38,340 nt of DNA from Gammaproteobacteria bacterium (GTDB taxonomy: Bacteria; Pseudomonadota; Gammaproteobacteria; Natronospirales; REEB76), in the NCBI GenBank assembly GCA_028864905.1, contig JAGWLP010000006.1:1-38340 (forward strand), written 5' to 3'. Made by a program: the position numbers and the translations under genes. This document shows positions 25,029-32,954 of this stretch, one piece after another (the stretch's first letter is position 1; each line of letters begins with the position of its first letter). The notes under the pieces were generated by a model. It worked only from the letters and a program-made list of their open reading frames with translations, did no database searches and was not told where the DNA came from.

Positions 25029-27074
25029 ATGCGACTGTCTTGTTACCTGCTCCTGGCCGCGCTGTGTGCGGTCCCGCTCACCGGCTTCGGCGCGGATGCG
25101 CCCGCCGCCGGGACCACAGCGGCTGCGGCTCAGGGATTGCATCTGAACTGGCTCGACCGCAGCGCCAGTCCTGCCAGTAACTTTTACCAGTATGCCAACG
25201 GCGACTGGATGAAGAACAACCCGATTCCGGCGGCGTTCGCGCAATGGGGCCAGTTCGGCATCGTTTCACAGCACAACAAGGAAGTGATCCACACGCTGCT
25301 GGAGGATGCCGCCAAGAATACCCAGGCGCAACCGGGCAGCGATGCGCAGAAAATCGGCGACTTCTACGCCAGCGGCATGGACGAAACCGCGATCAACAAG
25401 GCCGGCATTACGCCGCTGCAACCGGAGCTGGAGCGTATTGACGCCATCCAGAACCAGAAACAGTTGCAGGCGGAAATCGCGCACCTGCAAATGATCGGCG
25501 TGAACGCCCTGTTCGGTTTCGGCCAGATGCAGGACCTCAAGAATTCGAGCAAGGTGATCGGCGTGGCCGGCCAAGGCGGCCTCGGCCTCCCCGACCGTGA
25601 CTATTACCTCAGCCAGAATCCGAACTTCGTGAAGATCCGCCAGGCTTACGTGAGCCACGTCGCCAACATGTTTCTGTTGCTGGGCGAACCGATGTACACC
25701 GCCTCGCGCGATGCCGGCACCGTGATGGACATCGAAACGCGCCTGGCCCAGGCCTCCATGTCGCAGGTACAGCAGCGCGATCCACGCGCGGTTTACCACG
25801 TCATGACGCTGAAGAAGCTCGACAAGGAGACACCCGGCTTCAACTGGCAGGACTATTTCGCCGACGTCGGACATCCCGAGTTGAAGAGCATCAACCTGGC
25901 CATGCCGTTGTTCTTCAAGGCCATGGGCCGGGACCTGCAAGGTACTCCGATCGATGATTGGAAGGTTTACCTGCGCTGGCAGCTGGTGGACGCGTTCGCG
26001 CCCTACCTGTCCCAGCCTTTCGTGGACGAGAACTTCAAGATGCACTCCACGCTCACCGGCGCCAAGGAACTGCTGCCGCGCTGGCAGCGCGTGGTGAATG
26101 CCGAGGACGACGCCCTGGGCTTCGCCGTTGGCAAGGAATACGTGGCCAAGGTGTTCCCGCCCTCCTCCAAAGCCGAGGCGCTTGAGATCCTGCACGGCGT
26201 GCGTGCGGCGCTCAAGGACGATCTCCAGACCATTCCCTGGATGGGCAAGAAAACCCGGCTCGCGGCCATCAAGAAACTCGATATGATGGGCGAGCGCATC
26301 GGCTATCCCGACAAATGGCGCGATTACTCGGCACTCAAGATCGACCGCGGCCCGTACGTGCTGAACGTGCTGCGTGCCAATCTGTTCGAGAATGAGCGCG
26401 AACTCAACAAGATCGGCAAGCCCGTGGACCGCAACGAGTGGTACATGACCCCGCAGACGGTCAACGCCTACTACGATCCGTCCATGAACAACATCAACTT
26501 CCCGGCGGGCATCCTGCAGCCGCCGTTCTTTGACCCGAGCGCACCCATGGCGGTGAACTACGGCGCCATCGGCGCGGTCATGGGTCACGAGATGACCCAC
26601 GGCTTCGACGACCAGGGCAGCAAGTTCGACGGCCGCGGCAACCTCAAAAACTGGTGGAGCCTCGAGGATCGGCACCGCTTCAACGAGAACGTGAAGTGTA
26701 TCGCCACCCAGTATTCACGTTACACCGTGGACGGAGACGTGCACGTGCAGGGCAAACTGGTGACCGGCGAGGCCATCGCCGATCTCGGCGGCCTGAAGCT
26801 CACGTGGATTGCATTCCACAATTCGCCGTACTACAAGGACGCGCCCACCGTTGACGGCTACACGCCGGACCAGCAGTTCTTCCTGGGTTTTGCGCACTTC
26901 TGGGCGAGCAACACCCGGCCCGAAGAAGCGCGGCGGCGCATCACCATCGATCCGCACGCGCCCGCGCTCTACCGCGTGAACGGCACGCTGGCCAACCTGC
27001 CGCAGTTCCAGCAGACCTTCGACGTGCCGGCCGGCAGCCCGATGGTGAACAAGAAGCGTTGCGTGATCTGGTAA
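25029..27074 (+). CDS. M13 family metallopeptidase (neprilysin/PepO-like)
   Basis: A 681-residue exported zinc endopeptidase for short peptides. The start at 25029 follows a GGAGG Shine-Dalgarno and gives the signal peptide MRLSCYLLLAALCAVPLTGFGA; readings from 24891 are rejected. NFYQYANGDWMKNNPIPA opens the family domain. The substrate loop is NAYYDPSMNNINFPAGILQPP, the zinc site is HEMTH in MGHEMTHGFDDQGSKFDG, and the third ligand and Asp are in GEAIADLGGLKL. It ends with the family C-terminal CVIW. A strong terminator follows. Pairing with the divergent M61 gene suggests a role in periplasmic peptide turnover. Confidence 0.94.
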   Translation: MRLSCYLLLAALCAVPLTGFGADAPAAGTTAAAAQGLHLNWLDRSASPASNFYQYANGDWMKNNPIPAAFAQWGQFGIVSQHNKEVIHTLLEDAAKNTQAQPGSDAQKIGDFYASGMDETAINKAGITPLQPELERIDAIQNQKQLQAEIAHLQMIGVNALFGFGQMQDLKNSSKVIGVAGQGGLGLPDRDYYLSQNPNFVKIRQAYVSHVANMFLLLGEPMYTASRDAGTVMDIETRLAQASMSQVQQRDPRAVYHVMTLKKLDKETPGFNWQDYFADVGHPELKSINLAMPLFFKAMGRDLQGTPIDDWKVYLRWQLVDAFAPYLSQPFVDENFKMHSTLTGAKELLPRWQRVVNAEDDALGFAVGKEYVAKVFPPSSKAEALEILHGVRAALKDDLQTIPWMGKKTRLAAIKKLDMMGERIGYPDKWRDYSALKIDRGPYVLNVLRANLFENERELNKIGKPVDRNEWYMTPQTVNAYYDPSMNNINFPAGILQPPFFDPSAPMAVNYGAIGAVMGHEMTHGFDDQGSKFDGRGNLKNWWSLEDRHRFNENVKCIATQYSRYTVDGDVHVQGKLVTGEAIADLGGLKLTWIAFHNSPYYKDAPTVDGYTPDQQFFLGFAHFWASNTRPEEARRRITIDPHAPALYRVNGTLANLPQFQQTFDVPAGSPMVNKKRCVIW

Positions 27075-27098
27075 TTCAGCGCGCTGATGCACCAAACG

Positions 27099-27130
27099 AT
27101 ACGGCGGGCTTGGGCCCGCCGTATTTTTTT
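27099..27130 (+). terminator. Rho-independent terminator after the M13 peptidase gene
   Basis: An 11-base GC-rich stem (ATACGGCGGGC paired with GCCCGCCGTAT, loop TTGG) is followed by seven T residues, 25 bases after the stop codon. Confidence 0.9.
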
Positions 27131-27392
27131 CGCCTCACCTCATAGCACGCATGCCGGGAGCCGGTAGCCGCGCCACCCAGGTCGCAGTACACGTTACTGG
27201 ATTTTCAGCTTTGTCGATGTGTCCATGTATCCTCCGTTGTCAATGCGTCGCATTCCCGCCCGGCACCCAAGATCAGAGCGATCCCTGCGCCGCTATAATT
27301 GATAATCTAGTCAGGCGCGCCGACTTGTGCCTTGACCTGGATTAACATCCGCGGCCGTCCGCCGGCGGACCACTGCTCGCGGCAACAATTGC

Positions 27393-29684
27393 ATGAAAAT
27401 CCGCTGGCACATTGACTTGTACATCTTTGCCGCCTGCACCGGCGGCCTGATCGTGGGCATCGCACTCTGGCTCACGGCGAGTCGTCAGGCGGCCGGCTGG
27501 GCCTGGAGCGCCGCGGCTGTCGTGGCCGGGGTGGCGCTGTTGGTCCGCGTGAGCGTGGCGCTGTGGCGACGCGAAGTCGGCGTGGACTTGCTTGCGCTGG
27601 TGGCCATTGCCGGCGCGCTCGCCTTGCAACAGTCGCTCACTGCCGCGGTGATCGCCGCGATGCTGGCCAGCGGCCGGCTGCTGGAGAGTTATGCGGAGCG
27701 GCGCGCCGGGCGCGAGATGTCGGCACTGCTCGCCCGGGTACCACGCACCGTCAACCGCTACGAGAACGGCGAACTGAAAACCGTAGTGCTCGCGGAAGTG
27801 CGCGTCGGCGACCGCCTGCTGGTGCGGCATGGCGAAGTGGTGCCGGTGGACGGCGCCCTCGGCGCGGAGCACGCGGCTTTCGACGAATCCGCGCTCACCG
27901 GCGAGTCGCTGCCGGTGTCCTTTGGCAAAGGCGACTTGCTGCGCAGCGGCATGGTGAATGCCGCGGATTCCTTCGACATGTTGGCTTCGTCCACGGCGGC
28001 GGACAGTACTTTTGCCGGCATTGTGAAGCTGGTCGGGGATGCCCAGCGCTCGCGGGCGCCGGCCATGCGCCTTGCGGATCGTTACGCCCTGTGGTTCATC
28101 CCCGCGTCGCTGGGTCTCGCGGCCATTGCCTGGTTCATCAGCGGTGACGCCATGCGCGCACTCGCGGTGGTGGTGGTCGCCACACCCTGCCCGCTGATTC
28201 TGGCGGTGCCGGTTGCGATGGTCTCGGGCATCTCGCGCTGCGCGGGGCGCGGCATTCTCGTCAAGGGCGGAGCGGCGCTGGAAGCGCTGGCCGGCGCGCG
28301 CCTGCTGTTTTTCGACAAGACCGGCACGCTTACCGGCGGCGAAGCGCGCCTCGTGGCCATCGAGAGCGTCGCGCCGGGCGGCGAGAACGCGCTGCTCGCG
28401 ACGGTCGCCTCGCTGGAGCAGATATCCAGCCACGTGACCGCGGCTGCTGTGGTGCGCGCGGCGCGCGCGCGTGGACTCGCGCTGAGCTTGCCGACCGACG
28501 TCCAGGAAACCGCGGGCGCCGGCATCAGCGGCACGGTTGACGGCCGACGCGTGGCCGCGGGCTCGCGCGCCTATATCACTGGCTTCGCGCCGCTGCCGGA
28601 AAGCGCCGAACAACTGCTGGAACGCGTCGCCGCCGAGGGCCGCTTGACGGTGTGCGTGGCCATCAACGGCGAATTTGCCGGTGCGCTGCTGCTTGCCGAC
28701 CAGCTACGCATGGAAACGCCGCGCGCACTGCGCCTGCTGCGGCGCACGGGTTTCCGCCGCATCGTGATGCTCACCGGCGATCGTCGCGATGTGGCCGAGG
28801 CCATCGGCACCGGCCTCGGCGTGGACGAGGTGCTGGCGGAGCAGACACCGGAACAAAAGCTTGCGGTCATCTCCGCGGCCGGCGCGTCGGAGCCTACCGT
28901 CATGGTCGGCGACGGAGTCAACGACGCGCCCGCGCTGGCGGCGGCCAGTGTGGGTGTGGCCATGGGCGCGCGCGGCGCCGCCGCCTCCGCGGCTGCCGCC
29001 GATATCGTGCTGCTGGTTGACCGTCTCGACCGGCTCGCCGAGGCGCGCTCCATCGCACGCCAGACACGTGCCATCGCCTTGCAGAGCGTGATCGCAGGCA
29101 TGGGGCTGTCGGTCGCCGCGATGCTGGTGGCCGCGGCCGGCTATCTGCCGCCGCTCGCGGGCGCGCTGCTGCAGGAAATCATCGACGTCGCGGTGATTCT
29201 CAACGCACTGCGCGCCTTGCGCATCCATCCGCTGCGCGCCAGCCGCTCCAGCCTGAGCGCGGATGAATCGGCACGCCTGCGCGCCGAACACGAGCAGCTT
29301 GCGCCGGTGCTCGATCGGCTCACCGAGGTCGCCGACCGCCTGCCCACGCTGCCCAGTGCCGAGCGCGTGTCCATGCTCACCGAGCTCGATTCCATGCTGC
29401 AGCGACAACTGCTGCCGCATGAACGCGCGGACGACCGCCAGGTTTATCCGGCGGTCGCGGCCTTGCTGGGCGGCGACGATCCGCTGGCCGCGATGAGCCG
29501 TACGCACCGTGAAATCTTCGTGCTTTACCAGCGGCTCCACCGGCTGATTTCGGGACTGCCGCCGCGGGGTCCCGATCCCGGCACCTTGCGCGAGCTGCAA
29601 CGCGTGCTATATGCGCTGGATGCAATCTTGCGCCTGCATTTTGCTCAGGAAGAGGAGATTTACCAGAGCCTGGCGCAGGCCTGA
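27393..29684 (+). CDS. P1B-type metal ATPase fused to a C-terminal hemerythrin domain (P1B-5-like)
   Basis: A 763-residue membrane metal pump. It lacks an N-terminal metal-binding domain. Seen: actuator ALTGES, the membrane ion motif TPCP (in VVVVATPCPLILAVPVA), phosphorylation site DKTGTLTGG and hinge GDGVNDAPAL. The nucleotide-domain HP dipeptide reads HV (ISSHVTAA). After the last helix (about residue 600) comes a hemerythrin-like four-helix domain: LRAEHEQLAPVL, LLPHERADDRQVYP, MSRTHREIF, LHFAQEEEIYQSL supply the expected His/Glu/Asp ligands. TPCP plus a C-terminal hemerythrin is the known signature of P1B-5 ATPases, linked to nickel and iron export (for example S. meliloti Nia). A TTGAC-CTGG-ATTAA box (27332-27345) before it is FNR-like but imperfect, without a matching -10. 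Confidence 0.88.
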   Translation: MKIRWHIDLYIFAACTGGLIVGIALWLTASRQAAGWAWSAAAVVAGVALLVRVSVALWRREVGVDLLALVAIAGALALQQSLTAAVIAAMLASGRLLESYAERRAGREMSALLARVPRTVNRYENGELKTVVLAEVRVGDRLLVRHGEVVPVDGALGAEHAAFDESALTGESLPVSFGKGDLLRSGMVNAADSFDMLASSTAADSTFAGIVKLVGDAQRSRAPAMRLADRYALWFIPASLGLAAIAWFISGDAMRALAVVVVATPCPLILAVPVAMVSGISRCAGRGILVKGGAALEALAGARLLFFDKTGTLTGGEARLVAIESVAPGGENALLATVASLEQISSHVTAAAVVRAARARGLALSLPTDVQETAGAGISGTVDGRRVAAGSRAYITGFAPLPESAEQLLERVAAEGRLTVCVAINGEFAGALLLADQLRMETPRALRLLRRTGFRRIVMLTGDRRDVAEAIGTGLGVDEVLAEQTPEQKLAVISAAGASEPTVMVGDGVNDAPALAAASVGVAMGARGAAASAAAADIVLLVDRLDRLAEARSIARQTRAIALQSVIAGMGLSVAAMLVAAAGYLPPLAGALLQEIIDVAVILNALRALRIHPLRASRSSLSADESARLRAEHEQLAPVLDRLTEVADRLPTLPSAERVSMLTELDSMLQRQLLPHERADDRQVYPAVAALLGGDDPLAAMSRTHREIFVLYQRLHRLISGLPPRGPDPGTLRELQRVLYALDAILRLHFAQEEEIYQSLAQA

Positions 29685-29818
29685 CTGCCGAGGGACCGGC
29701 ACCGCACCGCTGCTTCGGATACTTCTTCTTCCATCCGCGCGTGGCCGGGCTGATTGGCGATCGGCTGTGTGCCCGCGCGCAACGCATCGGCACTAGCCGC
29801 GGCCGACAGCCCGGTTCC

Positions 29819-29860
29819 TTGATCTAAATCATGTCTTGGCCGGTTCCGCCGGACTAGGCT
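29819..29860 (+). promoter_or_regulatory. FNR-type class II promoter upstream of hemerythrin-hemN
   Basis: TTGATCTAAATCAT (29819-29832) matches nine of the ten consensus bases of TTGAT-N4-ATCAA. After 22 bases comes TAGGCT (29855-29860) as -10, with the expected start near 29867 and the hemerythrin ATG at 29952. Low-oxygen induction of hemN by FNR/Anr is well established in gammaproteobacteria. Confidence 0.82.
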
Positions 29861-29951
29861 GGCTGCCAATCCGAATCGCGGGGGAATACCGCGCCTGCCC
29901 TGCACCCCGTCGCCTAAACCATCGCCGCCCCGGCCCGAGAGAAAAACCGTC

Positions 29952-30584
29952 ATGCGCCTGCACCCGATCACCAAATTGCAGCATGAGCACGGCAACATGT
30001 GGCGCGTGCAGGTGGCAATCCGCAATCAGCTGGACCTGCTGGAACACGGCGGCGTCCCGGATGCCGTGCTGCTCGCCAACGCGTTCTACTACATGCGCAA
30101 ATTCCCGAGCGCGGTGCATCATCCCAAGGAGGATCTGGTTTTCGACCGGCTGGTCAAGATTGGCGCCCCGGTGCAGGACCTCGTGAAGCGGCTGCACGCG
30201 CAGCACGTCGAACTCTACGTGCTGGAGGAAATGCTCATCGAGCTGGCGCTGCAGTTGCCCGCCGGCCGCTCAGAGAGCAGAAACCGCATGCTGTTGCTCG
30301 GCCGGCAGTACCTGGCGACTCAGGCCGAACACATGCAAACCGAGGAACAAACGGTGTTTCCGCAGGCCCGCAAGCGTCTCCGGTCCCGGGACTGGAAAGC
30401 GATCCGCGAACAAGCGCGGGAGATCGAGGATCCGATGTTCGACGGAAAGGCCTCCGAGCGCTTTCAGTATCTGTACGACTACATGATGCGCGAAGTGGGC
30501 GATGAAGAGCTGGCTGCGGCGCACGCGGCGGCGGTCCCGGGCCGCAAGCCCAAAAGTGCACCGGCTGCACAAGCGCGCAAATAG
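29952..30584 (+). CDS. Hemerythrin domain-containing protein
   Basis: A 210-residue soluble protein with a hemerythrin/HHE four-helix domain, expected to hold a di-iron centre that binds oxygen, NO or iron. Candidate ligands: HEH in ITKLQHEHGNMW, HHPKEDLVF, LHAQHVELYVLEE and QAEHMQTEEQTVFP. The C-terminal 25 residues are Ala/Pro/Lys-rich and likely disordered. It lies behind an FNR box and is followed after 18 bases by hemN, so the two should form one low-oxygen operon. The upstream ATPase also carries a hemerythrin domain, though from a different subfamily (different spacing of ligands). Confidence 0.9.
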   Translation: MRLHPITKLQHEHGNMWRVQVAIRNQLDLLEHGGVPDAVLLANAFYYMRKFPSAVHHPKEDLVFDRLVKIGAPVQDLVKRLHAQHVELYVLEEMLIELALQLPAGRSESRNRMLLLGRQYLATQAEHMQTEEQTVFPQARKRLRSRDWKAIREQAREIEDPMFDGKASERFQYLYDYMMREVGDEELAAAHAAAVPGRKPKSAPAAQARK

Positions 30585-30602
30585 CGACGCGCGCATTGCC
30601 GT

Positions 30603-31991
30603 ATGGACATCGAAGGCTTTGATCCCGAACTGGTGCGCCGCTACGACGTCTCCGGGCCGCGTTACACCTCCTATCCCACTGCACGCCAGTTCACAACAGC
30701 GATAGACGCGGCTGCCTACCGCAGCGCGGTGACACGCAGCAACGAGGATTTCATCCCGAGCGCTCTGTCGCTGTACCTGCACCTGCCGTTCTGCAGCAGT
30801 CCGTGTTTCTATTGCGGTTGCAGCCGCCTGATTACGCGCCGGCCCGAAGTCATCGCGGCCTATCTCGAGCGCCTGCACCGCGAGGTCGCGCTGCAGGGCC
30901 AGTGTTTCGACCGCGACCGGCCGGTACGCCAACTGCATTTCGGCGGCGGCACCCCGACGTATTTGAGCGACACTCAGCTGGCTGAGCTGTTTGCGGCACT
31001 GCACGACGCCTTCAACTTCGCGAAGAGCGGGCCGGTGGAGTTCGCCATGGAAGTGGATCCGCGCAGCGTGAACGCAACGCGCGTTGCACGGCTCGCGGCG
31101 CTCGGTTTCAACCGCGTGAGCTACGGATTCCAGGATTTTGATCCTGCCGTGCAGCAGGCGGTGAACCGGATTCAGGATCCCGGGCATTGCCTGGGGCTGA
31201 TCGGAGCGGCGCGCGCGGCCGGATTCCGCTCGGTCTCCGTGGACCTCATCTACGGCTTGCCTTGCCAGACCGAGGCGGGATTCACCAAGACGCTGAGATC
31301 GGTGGCAGCTGCACGCCCCGATCGTGTGGCGGTTTACGGCTATGCGCACATGCCGGGCCAGTTCAAGGCCCAGCGCCGGATTCGCAGCGAGGACCTGCCG
31401 GATGCGAATCTGCGCCTGCGGCTTCTGACCCTGGCGGTCCGGGAGCTGACCGCAGCCGGCTATCTATATATAGGTATGGATCATTTCGCTTTGCCGGACG
31501 ATGATCTGGTGCAGGCGCGGAACGCTGGCACCCTGCAGCGGAATTTTCAGGGCTATTCCACGCTCGCTGGTCTGGACCTCGTGGGCATCGGCCTGACCGC
31601 GATCGGTCACGTGGGCGATCTGTACGCCCAGAACGCCAAGGCGCTGAACGATTACTTCGCCGCACTCGATGCCGGGCGGCTGGCCGTGCAGCGGGGTTAC
31701 CGCCTGACCGCGGATGATCGCGCGCGCGCCGACATCATCGGCCGGCTGATGTGCTACGACGAGCTGCGCTTTGCCGACATTGAACGCGCTCACGCTCTGG
31801 AGTTCACGCGCTATTTCGCACCGGAGCTGGAGCGCCTCGCGCCGCTCGCGGCTGACGGGTTGCTGCGCGTGGGCGAGGACGGCATCGCAGTGCTGCCGCG
31901 CGGACGTTTTCTACGCCGCGCTCTGGCCATGGTGTTTGACGCCTACCGGCCGCGGGAGGCTGCCGCCAACAGTTACTCGCGGGTTATCTGA
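30603..31991 (+). CDS. hemN: Oxygen-independent coproporphyrinogen III oxidase (HemN)
   Basis: A radical SAM enzyme that decarboxylates coproporphyrinogen III to protoporphyrinogen IX without oxygen. 462 residues, the length of true HemN. The N-terminal YDVSGPRYTSYPTA string marks real HemN rather than HemW. The 4Fe-4S cluster Cys are C64, C68 and C71 (CSSPCFYCGC), followed by HFGGGTPTYLS, EVDPRSV, VSYGFQDFDPAVQQAVNR and DLIYGLPCQT. The C-terminal GIGLTAIG and YRLTADDRARADIIGRLMC segments are also typical. Cotranscribed with the hemerythrin gene and followed by fnr. Confidence 0.96.
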   Translation: MDIEGFDPELVRRYDVSGPRYTSYPTARQFTTAIDAAAYRSAVTRSNEDFIPSALSLYLHLPFCSSPCFYCGCSRLITRRPEVIAAYLERLHREVALQGQCFDRDRPVRQLHFGGGTPTYLSDTQLAELFAALHDAFNFAKSGPVEFAMEVDPRSVNATRVARLAALGFNRVSYGFQDFDPAVQQAVNRIQDPGHCLGLIGAARAAGFRSVSVDLIYGLPCQTEAGFTKTLRSVAAARPDRVAVYGYAHMPGQFKAQRRIRSEDLPDANLRLRLLTLAVRELTAAGYLYIGMDHFALPDDDLVQARNAGTLQRNFQGYSTLAGLDLVGIGLTAIGHVGDLYAQNAKALNDYFAALDAGRLAVQRGYRLTADDRARADIIGRLMCYDELRFADIERAHALEFTRYFAPELERLAPLAADGLLRVGEDGIAVLPRGRFLRRALAMVFDAYRPREAAANSYSRVI

Positions 31992-31997
31992 GATATG

Positions 31998-32025
31998 AAA
32001 AAAGCCGTGCGCGGCTGCGCACGGC
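31998..32025 (-). terminator. Hairpin with T-run on the minus strand between hemN and fnr
   Basis: GCCGTGCGC, loop of four, GCGCACGGC (32004-32025) lies next to six A residues (31998-32003). Read on the minus strand this is a model terminator, yet no minus-strand gene is nearby. On the plus strand it has only the hairpin. It may stop hemN transcripts weakly or block antisense transcription into hemN. Confidence 0.5.
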
Positions 32026-32100
32026 CGCAACTTTCAGAATCGCCTGCGGTATGCTTATCGTGGCCGGATTTGCACGGCTGAAAGTCCCGAGGACGAATGC

Positions 32101-32835
32101 ATGAGCACGCCACAGGCGGAATTGCCCCAACGCCTGCGCGAAGCCTGTGCGGCGTGTTCGCTGAAGGAACTCTGTCTGCCGCGCGGCCTCGACGGTCCGG
32201 ACCTGATGCGCCTCGACACGCTCGTCGAGCGTCGCGGGCCTTTGCATGAAGGCGATCACCTGTTTCGGGTGGGCGACAGTTTTCAGGCCCTGTATGCGGT
32301 GCGTGCCGGCTCATGCAAGACCTACACCGTGGACAGCGAAGGGCGCGAGCACGTGCTCGGTTTTCATCTGCCCGGGGAACTGCTGGGCCTGGATGCCATC
32401 TACCCGGGGCGGCACCTGTGCAACGCACAGGCCCTGGACACCGCCGTCGTCTGCGTGCTGCCGTACGAACAGGTGAGCGACCTGGCCGGCCAGATCGGCG
32501 GTCTGCGCGCGCAACTCATGCGACTGATGAGCAAGGACATCGCCGATACCGCCGCGCTCGCCGGCGACTTTACCGCCGAGGAACGCCTGGCCGCGTTTCT
32601 GAACGGTCTCTCGGAGCGCTTCCGGCAGCGTGGCTATTCACCCGTTGAATTTCAACTGGCGATGTCGCGGCGCGACATCGCCAACTACCTGCGGCTCGCC
32701 ACCGAGACCGTGAGCCGGGTGTTCGCACGCTTCGAGAATGACGGACTGATTGCGGTGAATCGTCGCAGCGTACGCCTGCTGGATCTGCCGCGACTGCGCC
32801 GGCTGTGCGCCGCCATGACCGGAATGCAGGGCTGA
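32101..32835 (+). CDS. fnr: FNR/ANR-type oxygen-sensing transcriptional regulator
   Basis: A 244-residue Crp/Fnr regulator that dimerises and binds DNA when it holds a 4Fe-4S cluster, that is without oxygen. The cluster ligands are visible as C16, C19 and C25 (CAACSLKELC) with the fourth Cys, C118, in AVVCVLPYEQ, the exact FNR pattern. The cNMP-like beta barrel covers about residues 40-125, and the HTH is MSRRDIANYLRLATETVSRVFARF with E..SR, which reads TTGAT half sites. GAGGA lies 7 bases before the ATG. It sits between two FNR-box promoters (29819 and 32858). Confidence 0.95.
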   Translation: MSTPQAELPQRLREACAACSLKELCLPRGLDGPDLMRLDTLVERRGPLHEGDHLFRVGDSFQALYAVRAGSCKTYTVDSEGREHVLGFHLPGELLGLDAIYPGRHLCNAQALDTAVVCVLPYEQVSDLAGQIGGLRAQLMRLMSKDIADTAALAGDFTAEERLAAFLNGLSERFRQRGYSPVEFQLAMSRRDIANYLRLATETVSRVFARFENDGLIAVNRRSVRLLDLPRLRRLCAAMTGMQG

Positions 32836-32857
32836 CACCCAAAAATCCGCCGCCGAG

Positions 32858-32899
32858 TTGATATAGATCAGGAGCGATAGATTGCGCGCGCGCTAGCCT
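32858..32899 (+). promoter_or_regulatory. FNR-type class II promoter of the cytochrome-porin gene
   Basis: TTGATATAGATCAG (32858-32871) matches nine of ten consensus bases. After 22 bases TAGCCT (32894-32899) serves as -10, with a start expected near 32906. The ATG follows at 32955 with AGGGAG 8-10 bases before it. The spacing is identical to the promoters at 4429 and 29819. Confidence 0.8.
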
Positions 32900-32954
32900 G
32901 TCGGCGTTCGCAAGGCGCACTAAGGCCAGGGACGGCCCGTAGGGAGTCCTGGTC

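Noticed and set aside
27294-27299. TATAAT upstream of the P1B-ATPase gene
   Set aside because: A perfect -10 hexamer but no acceptable -35 at 16-18 bases and no extended -10, and about 90 bases from the start codon; not enough to call a promoter.
27332-27345. TTGAC-CTGG-ATTAA as a fourth FNR box
   Set aside because: Two mismatches in conserved positions and no TAGNNT at the 22-base spacing that the other three promoters share.
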